Positions 1 through 8,682 of a stretch of 64,000 bases of DNA are shown here, one piece after another. The translations under genes and the position numbers were made by a program. The notes under the pieces are model-generated. The model was given only the letters and a program-made list of their open reading frames with translations. It was not told where the DNA came from and ran no database searches. Source of the DNA: Eustoma russellianum (Eukaryota > Streptophyta > Magnoliopsida > Gentianales > Gentianaceae); the NCBI GenBank assembly GCA_036186865.1, contig AP025071.1, forward strand, positions 12,386,585-12,450,584. The letters are read 5' to 3'. How positions within the stretch are numbered: position 1 is the stretch's first letter; each line of letters starts with the position of its first letter.

Positions 1-2203
1 CCAAGAACTCCTCAACAAAATGGTGTTGCAGAAAGGAAGAATAGAACACTTCAAGAAATGAGTAGAGCCATGCTAAACGAATTTGAGTTACCCAAATATT
101 TTTGGGCCGAAGCGGTAAATACCGCTTGTCATGTGATCAATAGAGTTTATTTGAGGCCATTTCTCAAAAAGACTCCTTATGAGCTTTGGAAAGGTAGAGT
201 ACCAAATATTGGTTATTTCAAGGTTTTTGGTTGTAAGTGCTTTATACTTAACACCAAAGATAACTTGGATAAACTCGACTTCAAAGCGGATGAAGGAATC
301 TTTATGGGCTATGCTCAAAATAGCAAGGCATTTAGAGTATATAATAAAAGAAGCATGAAAGTTGAAGAATCAATTCATGTCAAATTTAGTGAACTCAATG
401 AGGACAAATCAAACATTAATGATGATGATGATGATGAAATAATTGAAGTAAGCCATATAGAGAAATTTGAGAATCCAAAAGGTAATATTGTTATTGACCT
501 TAGGATTGATCCACTTGAACCTAAGGTTGAAAATGAAGAAGTAGAAGGAGATACCTCAAATTTACCGGATTCATATAAGTATAGGAAAGATCACCCTAAA
601 GAGTTGATATTAGGTGAAACTAGCCAAGGCATAATGACTAGAAGAAAATTCAATGAAAATGCCTTCATTTCACAAGTTGAGCCTAAAAACATAAAGGAGG
701 CAATAAATGATGAAGATTGGGTATTGGCTATGCAAGAAGAATTAAATCAATTTGAAAGAAGTGATGTTTGGGAATTAGTTGCTAAACCTAGTGATCATCC
801 CGTAATTGGTACTAAATGGGTACTTAGAAATAAAATGGATGATAAAGGAAACATCACTAGAAACAAAGCTAGGTTAGTAGCACAAGGTTATAGGCAAGAG
901 GAAGGCATAGACTATGATGAAACGTTTGCCCCCGTAGCTAGGTTAGAAGCTATTAGGATGCTATTAGCATATGCATGCTATAAGGATTTCAAACTATATC
1001 AAATGGATGTGAAATCCGCATTCTTGAATGGAATAATTCAAGAAGAGGTCTATGTAGCTCAACCTCCGGGGTTTGAAAATCATGATTATCCAAATGATGT
1101 TTTTAAACTCAAAAAGGCCCGTTATGGACTTAAACAAGCTCCTAGGGCTTGGTATGATAGGTTAAGTAACTTCCTACTTGAGAACGAGTTTTCAAGAGGA
1201 AAAGTCGACACTATTCTTTTATTAAAGAACAAGGAAACCATCAATTGCTTGTTCAAATTTATGTGGATGATATTATATTTGGTGCTACTAACGGTTCTCT
1301 TTGTGAGCATTTTGCAAAATTGATGGAAGGAGAATTTGAAATGAGCATGATGGGTGAACTCAACTACTTCCTTGGTCTACAAATCAAGCAAACTCAAGAT
1401 GGAGTGTACATATCTCAAACAAAGTACACAAAGGATTTGCTCAAGAAGTACAAATTCAAGGATGGAAGAAGTGTGAGCACTCCGATGAGCATAAGTACAA
1501 AGCTTGACAAAGACGAAAAAGGAAAGCCGGTTGAGGTAACCAAATATAGGGGTATGATTGGTAGTTTACTTTATTTAACAGCTAGTAGACCGGATATTTT
1601 GCATGCTGTGTGCTTATGTGCTAGATTTCAAAGTATGCCTAAGGAATCACATTTAGTTGCTGTTAAACGTATCTTTAGGTATTTAAAAGGAACTTTGAAT
1701 TTTGGATTGTTTTATCCCAAAAATGGATGTTTTGATTTAAGAGGGTATAATGACTCCGACTATGCCGGAAATCTTGTTGATAGGAAAAGCACCTCCGGGA
1801 CGTGTCAATTACTTAGAGATTGCTTGGTTTCTTGGTTCTCTAAGAAACAAAATAGTGTGTCACTTTCAACGGCGGAATCCGAATATATATCGGCCGCTTC
1901 ATGTTGTGCACAACTACTTTGATGACAAACACATTGAATGATTACAATGTTAAGTTTGATAAAGTTCCCATCCTATGTGACAATACCTCAGCCATAAGTA
2001 TAGCACAAAACCCGGTTCATCATAGTAGAACAAAACACATTGAAGTGAGACATCACTTCATAAGAGATTGCATTCAAAAAGGATTGGTATGCATTGAGTT
2101 TGTTCCAACAAATGACCAACTGGCGGACATCTTTACCAAATCTCTCCCCACTAAAACATTCGAATCAATTAGAACGAGAGTGGGAATGATAAACATCAGT
2201 TAA
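1..2203 (+). pseudogene. pol: Copia pol: integrase C-terminus, reverse transcriptase, RNase H
   Basis: The reading frame is open from base 1, with the integrase motif PQQNGVAERKN (its glutamate is the last catalytic acid) at about 10-45. The integrase tail runs to about 600 and reverse transcriptase from about 690. The RT catalytic YVDD is at about 1260. RNase H follows with DSDYAG near 1750, LSTAESEY near 1863 and CDNTSA near 1978. A one-base frameshift lies between about 1200 and 1245, just before YVDD. A second lies near 1920, just after SCCAQLL. No other nonsense codon was noted. The copy is therefore only lightly damaged, and the catalytic residues that can be seen are kept. The N-terminus, protease and gag are outside the window. 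Confidence 0.88.
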
Positions 2204-2238
2204 AGGGATGAAAATTGAAAATTTCAAAATCAAGGACA

Positions 2239-2364
2239 CATCGATCGATCGACGTATCAAAACAAGAGATCAACGTACGTCGATCTCTGACATCGATCGA
2301 TCGACGTACGTCGAACTCAGACGTCGATCGATCGACATAGACGAATTTCAGCAGGTATAAATAC
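2239..2364 (+). promoter_or_regulatory. Candidate internal promoter between pol and the extra ORF of A
   Basis: The gap between pol and the next ORF has three TCGATCGATCGA palindromes (2241, 2293, 2323) and a GAGATC...GATCTC inverted pair (2266-2287). TATAAATAC follows at 2356-2364. A pyrimidine-rich leader with a telo-box-like AAACCCTA (about 2413) then runs to the ATG at 2569. The same palindromes stand upstream of the TATA box in this element's LTR. Palindrome array, TATA and plant-like leader together look like a promoter. Function is inferred; no transcript is known to me. Confidence 0.5.
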
Positions 2365-2568
2365 TCTGCAAAACGCAAATTCCTCTTCACTTTCCAACAT
2401 TTCATCGGCTAAAACCCTACAAAAACGCCGCCCCTTTCCTTCCCAAGCCATTCATCTCTTCAATTTCATCTCCAAAACAAAACTTCTTCATCTTTACACT
2501 TGATTTTCATCTGCTTCATTCATTCCTCTCTATAAATCCATAAATTTCAAATCCAAATTCCTCTCAAA

Positions 2569-3831
2569 ATGTCTTCAAGGAGCAAAAATACCACAAAAAG
2601 GCCAAGATCCTCTAGGGGTGGAGGAGAAGGTTCAAGCTCCTCTCAAGGACAATCTTCTCAACCTAGGATGAAACAATCAATGGACATGAGTCAAGGGCGC
2701 GTACTTGCTGGGATTAGAAGTGAGCTCACCCTCTCAAACTTCCCTTGGATTAAAGCAAAAGATGCCAAGGAGGCCTTGACGGAACCCTTGCCCCCGGGGC
2801 AAATAAGGTATATAACTAGACATTCTCAGATTTTATATGATAAATGGGATGATGATGAAAGAGAAACCATCCCACTCAAGTTGCTTAGAATAAATGATAT
2901 TCTAAGCAATAATGAACTAAGCCCAATCATTGAATGGTTAGATGTTCAAGAGTGGAGGAGTATATGGAATGAGAATGAGATGTCAAAAATGTCCACTAGG
3001 TATACTCGACTATTTTATGCAAATTTGTGGATTGAATACATAAATAACCTTCCTTTAGCCCTACACTCTGTTATTGATGGCCACCATATCAAATGGAAAG
3101 TTGAAAAGATTTGTGACTTGATTGGTGTACCCAACTAAGGGTATTTTGAGTTTGATTCCTGGTAATGGGATGCTGCTAGGTGGAAGATCTCTGAAGATGA
3201 AGTAAAATCTTTCTTAGGTTTCCATCCTAGTAAAAACACAAATGACATGCCTTTAGTTTATCGTACTCTTCTGGCCATTGTTACATTTTGTGTCAATGGT
3301 AAATCCGCAAAATTGCCAAGTAACCTTGACTTCTACATAGCATACCGAATAGCTAACCGTGAAAAGGTTAACTTTGGGGAGCTTTTCATGACGAATGTTA
3401 TCGAAGCCGCAACCAAGCAAAACAAGGCCCTACCCTATAGTAACCTTATTTATAGGATGCTTGTGAAGTCGGGTATTCAGGTAGATGACACAGATGTTGA
3501 CAACATTAAGCACAAGGACTTCTATGATAAAGTCAACATCCAACAAATACTGAAGTCTAGAAAAGAGGCAATGAGGAGAGAACAAGAGGAGGAAGAAAGA
3601 GAAGATGAAGACATTCCGGATGAGGCACCCATTCCCGAACCAGAGACTCATGAAGAACCAAGTAGCTTGAGCTCAAATGTCCCAGAACTTCAAGCTCAAG
3701 TTGCTAGTCTTCAACATGAGGTTGGGGAGCTTCGTAGCAAGGTATCCGTCCATGAGTCGAGGTTTGCAAAGCTCAAGGCAAAGATGAAAGCTTGCATTCC
3801 TGGCATCGCATTCTCTTCAGACGAAGACTAG
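2569..3831 (+). pseudogene. Extra post-pol ORF of A (plant-transposon-protein type), two nonsense codons
   Basis: One frame runs from ATG 2569 to TAG 3831 (421 codons with stop) and is interrupted only by TAA at 3136-3138 and TAA at about 3163-3165. No frameshift is needed. The N-terminus is Ser/Arg/Gly-rich (about 35 residues). A globular stretch follows that resembles the putative plant transposon protein family often found beside plant retrotransposon pol genes; I recognise it by wording only. The C-terminal third is an EE/ED-rich acidic segment followed by a heptad-like coiled coil (about 3680-3790). I see no signal peptide or clear membrane span, so an envelope role is not supported. It occupies the place where Sireviruses carry an extra ORF. 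Its function is unknown. Confidence 0.65.
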
Positions 3832-3944
3832 GGTGGTTGTTTTAGCTTGCATCTTGTTTTAACTTAGAATTTGTTGTTGGTTGTAAAACTTGGATGTGTC
3901 TTTGAATTTAATGCAGTATCATTGCTTATTTTATTGATGCTTTC

Positions 3945-4331
3945 AAAAAGGGGGAGAAAATGATTAAGTGGCTTAAGTGGCTTAGTGGCTTATTTGTTGA
4001 TTAAGTGGCTTATTTGACTTATTTGTGCTTATTGGCTTATTTGTTAAAATGGTTGGATAGCTGGCAAAATGAGGTAAGCTTGAAAATTGAAATCCCTGTT
4101 AATTGTTGATGAGCATGAACAGTTATTTGGTTGAGGGGGAGAAAATTTCAAAGAAAAGTATTTTGGTTGAAATTGCAAAATTTGGTTCACATTGACCACT
4201 ACGGAAGCTATAAAGCACACATACTTAGGGGGAGATTGATATTTTTCAAGTTTGAAACATGCGAACAGTTAAAACAAAGGAAAAACATCTTTTAGAATCT
4301 CGGTTTTTGAAATCATCAAAAAGGGGGAGAT
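3945..4331 (+). repeat. Polypurine-tract array upstream of the 3' LTR of A
   Basis: Four GGGGGAGA tracts occur at 3950, 4135, 4228 and 4323. The last abuts the LTR and is the expected plus-strand primer. Between them lies a short degenerate repeat of GTGGCTTA/TTGGCTTATTTG at about 3966-4045. Multiple polypurine tracts are typical of Sireviruses. Nothing coding is visible in 3832-4331. Confidence 0.75.
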
Positions 4332-4574
4332 TGTTAGTTTATAAAATGTTTTGATGATACAAAAAGATGTTTTAAAAGGACTAAGATGAAATTTCATATC
4401 TTTAGTTCAAAGCCAAATTGATGTAAACATGTGCGAGACGAAAAATCTCTCATGAATCGGATGAAGGTTACATCAGCCCTTCAAGAGATCCATGTGAAGC
4501 TTGGTAAAAATTTAAGCACTCAGATCCACGTGATACTCTCAGCCAAGAGACGTAGATCGATTGACGTATATCTA

Positions 4575-4825
4575 AGAGACGTCGATCTCTCAGTTAAGCA
4601 TACGTCGATCGATCGACGTATAACTGAGAGACGTCGATCTCTCAGCTTCAGGTATGTCGATCGATCGACATACATCTGAGAGACATCGATCTCTCAGCCT
4701 AATGACGTCGATCGATCGACGTCATTCTGAGAGACGTCAATCTCTCAGCCAGGCTGACGTCGATCGATCGACGTCTGACTGAGAGACGTCGATCTCTCAG
4801 CTCTGGCACGTAGATCGATCGACGT
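4575..4825. repeat. Alternating palindrome/hairpin array in the LTR of A
   Basis: Two inverted-repeat types alternate. Type 1 has the core TCGATCGATCGA with symmetric flanks: perfect palindromes at 4600-4621 (22 bp), 4652-4673 (22 bp), 4701-4726 (26 bp) and 4756-4775 (20 bp), and one imperfect copy at 4808-4825. Type 2 is CTGAGAGA, a six-base loop and TCTCTCAG, at 4624, 4676, 4727 and 4779, with a shorter copy at 4575. Type 1 flanks differ between copies but stay self-complementary. Sirevirus LTRs are known for palindromes near the promoter. Confidence 0.85.
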
Positions 4826-5096
4826 CTCCAGGATTCAAAAATTTTCAAACATTGGAACAAAATCCAAGGGAGATCTATGATATTTTCTCTCTCCAATCTT
4901 GCTCAAATTTCTTGTGGACTTTAACCCAACATACTACATGCTTCCTTGACTATTTTAAACATGTCTAAGATTCTCTAGGGTGGCTATCCAAGATCAAATC
5001 ACTCCATAGGGTGGCTAAAGACTATTTAGGCACTATCTTGACATTTTTGAAGATGAAGACTTGGTGGAGAGCCTCAAAAACGTGGTCAACTTTATT

Positions 5097-5104
5097 TATA
5101 AATA
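5097..5104 (+). promoter_or_regulatory. TATA box of the LTR of A
   Basis: TATAAATA lies in an AT-rich dip (TTTATTTATAAATAGAAGC) about 270 bases downstream of the hairpin array. Transcription would start near 5130. Context and position fit an LTR promoter; this is prediction only. Confidence 0.55.
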
Positions 5105-5752
5105 GAAGCGGCTTGGATGAAGCAATTACACACTTTCAACATCATCTAGCTTCATTTTCCAATGTTGTATATTTCTCTCATACTTGTAAATTTGTTTAAA
5201 GCTTGTCTAGCTTTTCTTTGATCTTCATTATTGTATATTGAGAGAAAGAGAGTCAAGCACAAGAGGAACCATAAATATTTGATCTCTTGCTTGTGCTTAG
5301 ACTTGTGAGAAAGTGTGAACCTTACTATATTTCTTCAACCCACTGTGAGAAGTTCTTGAGGGAACTTTTGTTGAAGTTGTGAGGAAGCAAGAAGTTGTTC
5401 TTGCTAAGAGCTGTAGTTGTTGTAGTTGCACAAGTGTGTTTTGTGCAAGAAGTTGCTGTTGTTGTTGCTTACACTAAAGTGTTAGTGTAAGTGTTGCTGT
5501 GGTTGTTCTTATTGTTCGTAATAAGAAGAGTAGTTGTTGAAAATCCACTTTGGAAACAAAGTGGTAGTGGAGTAGAATCATTTACGATTCGAACCACTCT
5601 ATATCCGGTGTACTCATTCATTATCTCTCATCTCCAATTCTTGCTCTGATTTTGAATATCCTTTTTGAGTTGAGACAAACGAGAAAATTCCGCAAAAAGA
5701 GCCCAACACTCTATTCACCCCCCCCCCTCTAGAGTGTATTTCGGACCTAACA

Positions 5753-6660
5753 TGAAAGATAATCCCTTGAATGATTTTGAAGTTCGTAGTGATGGCAGTT
5801 TATGGTTCAGATGATGGTTATGCGTGCTTGAGGATAATAAGATTGGGGATGAAGTCTTGATGGAAGCTCATAACTCGAGCTTATCTATTCACCCTGGAGC
5901 TAACAAGATGTATCAGGACCTCAAGCAAAAGTTTTGGTGGCACGGCATGAAGAACCGAATAGCTGAATTTGTTGAGCGATGCCTTGTTTGACAAAGGATA
6001 AAAGCCAAGCACCAAAGACCCGACGGGGTTATTACAACGGTCTAGAAGTTCCTGAATGGAAGTGGGACTACATCACCATGGACTTCGTGACTGATCTACC
6101 GAGAACAAAGTATGGAAATGATGCTATATGGGTTGTTGTGGACCGTCTGACCAAGTCCGCTCATTTCATGGCCATGTTGATTAAAGCGTCTATTGAGAAG
6201 TTAGCTTCTATGTATATTGATCGGATTGTCTGCTTGCATGGTGTACCCATAAGCATTGTATGTGATCGTGACCCCTGTTTTACCTCTAGGTTTTGGACTG
6301 CCTTTCAAAAGGCAATGGGCACTGAGATCAGAAATAGTTCTGCTTTCCATCCTCAGACTGATTGTTAATCAGAAAGGACGATCCAAACTCTTGAAGACAT
6401 GCTTCGTGCTTGCATTCTTGATTTTGGAAGAAGCTTGGATAAGAGTCTCAAGATAGTTGAGTTTTCCTACAATAACAGCTTCCATAGATCTATGGGGTGG
6501 CACCTTATGAAGCTCTGTACGGGAGGAAATGTCGGTCCCCACCCTATAGGGACGAAATTGGAGACAAGATATATGCGGGACCCGACTTGTAGAGCAAAAT
6601 TGAGAAAAGGTAAAGATTGTTAAGCAAAGATTCAAGGCGGCACAAGATAGAAGTAAGATT
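5753..6660 (+). pseudogene. pol: Tekay integrase, N-terminal and core part (disrupted)
   Basis: This is the HHCC zinc-binding region and catalytic core of a gypsy integrase. The zinc region has His in IHPGANK (about 5892), HGMKNRIAEF, and Cys in ERCLVC (about 5975-5990). The core has Asp in ITMDFVTDLP (about 6078), Asp in VCDRDPCF (about 6265) and Glu in SERTIQTLE (about 6370). There are stops near 5815 and at 5988, and TAA at 6366-6368 just before the catalytic Glu. A frameshift lies near 6495 and more stops near 6590-6620. The last codons, coding for RFKAAQDRSKI, run straight into the part resuming at 15414. The gene cannot make active integrase. Confidence 0.88.
6656..6660. repeat. Target-site duplication AGATT of TRIM C (left copy)
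   Basis: AGATT at 6656-6660 is repeated at 15414-15418. Removing 6661-15413 and one AGATT restores the Tekay integrase frame (SKI then WADERRRPLEF), which proves insertion at this point. Confidence 0.93.
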
Positions 6661-6833
6661 TGTTAGGTGCATCAATTGTCCCGTGGCGTAGGCCAGTGGG
6701 CGTAGGCCGTGTGGGCCAAGTCACAGTCGAATTCCGTGGGCGCTTGTGTGCTGAATGCACTCTAAGGCTAGGGTATGCGCATCTCCTATCACCAATTGGT
6801 TTTGGGAGAGATGGTAGCGCCTGAGGTCCTACA
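6661..6833 (+). repeat. 5' LTR of TRIM C (173 bp)
   Basis: It begins TGTTAGGTGC and ends GAGGTCCTACA, immediately before the primer site. It is GC-richer than its surroundings, with a GTAGGCC repeat near 6688-6712. No ORF belongs to it. Confidence 0.9.
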
Positions 6834-6895
6834 AGTGGTATCAGAGCGAGGTCACGGGTTTGATTCCCAGCAGGAGCAATTGCTGAGGGGGAGAT
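6834..6895 (+). other. Interior of TRIM C: primer site and polypurine tract
   Basis: Only 62 bases. TGGTATCAGAGCG at 6836-6848 is complementary to the 3' end of initiator tRNA-Met and would prime minus-strand synthesis. GAGGGGGAGAT at 6885-6895 would prime the plus strand. Between them, GGTTTGATTCC (about 6857-6867) resembles an RNA polymerase III B box; its relevance is unproven. Confidence 0.82.
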
Positions 6896-7019
6896 TGTTA
6901 GGTGCATCAATTGTCCCGTGGCGTAGGCCAGTGGGCATAGGCCGTGTGGGCCAAGTCACAGTCGAATGCCGTGCGCTTTTGTGTGCTGAATGCACTATAA
7001 GGCTAGGGTATGCGCATCT
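6896..7019 (+). repeat. 3' LTR of TRIM C, first part (124 of 173 bp)
   Basis: It repeats 6661-6833 up to GTATGCGCATCT, where element D interrupts it. The last five bases, CATCT (7015-7019), are duplicated at 15360-15364 as D's target site. Confidence 0.92.
7015..7019. repeat. Target-site duplication CATCT of element D (left copy)
   Basis: CATCT at 7015-7019 recurs at 15360-15364. Joining the flanks with one copy removed restores the 173-bp TRIM LTR seen intact at 6661-6833. Confidence 0.95.
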
Positions 7020-7245
7020 TGTAGAGAAAAAGGGGTTTGAGTGATTTTCAAATGCATGATTTAAATGTGCACAAAAACGAGCATAAGATATAAACGTGCA
7101 TAAGTGAACATGTGTGCATGATAACTTGCCATTACTTGCCATATTTAGCTTATATATTATGTTGCCGTACTAACGAGCCATGAAGCATTAAAGCTTACAT
7201 CATATGGCGAACATTTGTTGAGTTTATACTATTTTCAGGTGCCAC

Positions 7246-7312
7246 AATTAATGAACTAAAGTAGTTCATTAAGTGAAGTACTTAGTTTAATAAACTAAGT
7301 AGTTCATTAAAG
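7246..7312. promoter_or_regulatory. Nested inverted repeats near the 5' end of the D LTR
   Basis: AATGAACTA and TAGTTCATT arms alternate around a 21-base palindrome (arms ACTTAGTTTA and TAAACTAAGT). The block can fold in more than one way. Related blocks survive in the older LTR copies at about 21262-21330, 35722-35745 and 43195-43260. Confidence 0.7.
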
Positions 7313-7521
7313 GAAGATGCATTTGGAAAAGGCACAAAGGCAACATGGCTATGGAAGGAAAGTCTTCTCCTCCTCCCCACATTCAATGTCACACGCCTTT
7401 TATACATATATATACTATATTTTCAGATTTTTTATAAAAGGCACATACACATGTATTCCAACGTACTACCGACACGTTATATATCTTACGTACGTACGTT
7501 AACGTCACACCACTATACTTA

Positions 7522-7567
7522 ACTCATATTTATGAGTACATTCAGGTCTTATATCATATGATATAAG
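7522..7567. promoter_or_regulatory. Paired perfect palindromes in the D LTR
   Basis: ACTCATA-TT-TATGAGT (7522-7537) is followed ten bases on by the 20-bp perfect palindrome CTTATATCATATGATATAAG (7548-7567). Both recur in the second LTR and, in reverse, in the old solo LTRs near 34225-34262 and 42945-42992, there too as near-perfect palindromes. This suggests a binding site or structured RNA; the role is unknown. Confidence 0.75.
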
Positions 7568-8316
7568 ATATGGTGATGACAAATTAAATACGACACGATA
7601 AAAGGTTCTAAACCGAAATTTGTCGTATCGGGCGATACCGAAACTTCGCCAACGTGTCACGTACTTGCCATAAATAAATGGCCAGCCCATATACATCAAA
7701 ATTTATTAAAAATTTCGTGCCATACACTGTATATTGAGACAAAAATACTTTCCATGTTGGCACACACAAATCATCCCACATTTAGGCCAAAATGTGAAGA
7801 TTCCAATTTTATTTTTGTCACATGTTTATGGTACCACTTTAAATCAGCCAAGTGCTGGAAATTAAAGTATATATTATATATATTATGTATAACATAATAT
7901 ATATAGCATGTGCAAAAGTTGGAATTTAAATTAGAGAAAAATCGGGTAATCGATAAATATCGAAAATTCGGTTTTCTACGCACTTGACATGGAACGTTTT
8001 TTTTTGAACATGATGTGGCACGTATCTAGACACTTTTTACATATAATATACATCTTAAAGTGTTCTAGAAAATTAAATTAAGGGCTGATTGGAATATTAC
8101 ATGTGTGTATTATTAAATGTGCACTATTTTTCAAAGTTAGCAAAAATAAATTTCAGCACATGTATATACACTTTCTCAACGCCACCTACAGCTTATGTGG
8201 AGCACATGTGGAGCCTTGTTGGCATGTTGATTGGTCAAGAATCAATCATACAATGTTGATGAATCAAAGAGAGAAGCTACAAAAGGTAAGTTTTCAACAT
8301 ACACCTCTCTTATGTC

Positions 8317-8682
8317 ACATGCTGAAAATTTCAGCATGTCACACTAGTTGTGGACGTTTTCTTCAATAGTAAGGAAGATATTTTGCTAATTTTTCATTAA
8401 GGAATAAATCAAAGAAGTTATGGAAATGATTTGAATTGTATTAAGTGTGATATTCTTTATATCACACATGCTGAAATTTTTCAGCATGTGTGAAAATGGT
8501 GTGGCCGAATTTCATCTCCTTTTGGTGTCCAAATTCATTCTCAAACTTGTAGCAAGACTTTCCTTAAATATTGGTTGTATTTTTATGGAAGAAATTCAAA
8601 GAAAAATGGAAGAAATATTAATTTAATCTCACATGGTAAATGCTGAAAATTTCAGCATTAACATATTGATATGGCCGAATTC
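8317..8682. promoter_or_regulatory. Three TGCTGAAA palindromes, two with a following GGCCGAATT box, in the D LTR
   Basis: Palindromes: 8317-8339 (11-base arms), 8462-8493 (15-base arms) and 8639-8659 (10-base arms), all with the core TGCTGAAA...TTTCAGCA. Copies two and three are followed 9-14 bases later by GGCCGAATT (8503, 8673). The module also appears in the second LTR and in the solo LTRs near 33103, 33289, 33445, 41843, 42013, 42172 and 19828, with CGGCCA on the same side. It is probably a cis-regulatory repeat of the family; the protein partner is unknown. Confidence 0.75.

Larger units (their letters stand above)
1..5752 (+). mobile_element. Element A: Sirevirus-type Ty1/copia retrotransposon, 3' part
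   Basis: Order along the plus strand: end of integrase, reverse transcriptase, RNase H, an extra ORF, repeated polypurine tracts, 3' LTR. The 5' LTR, gag and protease lie left of the window. Sirevirus assignment rests on the integrase and RT wording (for example PRTPQQNGVAERKN), a post-pol ORF, several polypurine tracts and palindromes in the LTR, all known traits of this genus. The right end is exact: the LTR closes with CCTAACA at 5752, the inverse of its TGTTAG start. The next base resumes a Tekay integrase, so A was inserted into element B. Pol is broken by two frameshifts, so this copy is not autonomous. Confidence 0.85.
4332..5752 (+). repeat. 3' LTR of element A (1421 bp)
   Basis: It starts TGTTAG directly after the polypurine tract and ends CCTAACA, giving perfect 6-bp terminal inverted repeats. 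The first 500 bases hold a hairpin array. TATAAATA at 5097-5104 is the likely LTR promoter. The 600 bases after it are pyrimidine- and GTTG-rich with no ORF of note and would be R and U5. The matching 5' LTR is left of the window, so age cannot be estimated. Confidence 0.88.

Noticed and set aside
2569..3831. Envelope protein of a retrovirus-like element
   Set aside because: No signal peptide, fusion peptide or transmembrane segment is visible. The tail is acidic and coiled coil, so envelope is not supported.
4575..4825. CRISPR-like array
   Set aside because: The repeats are palindromes with almost no spacers, in a plant LTR; no leader and no cas genes.
6632..7142. ORFs of 89-96 codons over the TRIM
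   Set aside because: They repeat because they cross the two TRIM LTRs. TRIMs are noncoding.
7505..7983. Minus-strand ORFs of 64-87 codons in the D LTR, repeated at 12796-13325
   Set aside because: LTR shadows with low-complexity composition; not conserved in the older LTRs.
8103..8369. 88-codon ORF, repeated at 13395-13661
   Set aside because: It is identical because both lie in the two young D LTRs. There is no domain, and older LTR copies do not keep the frame.
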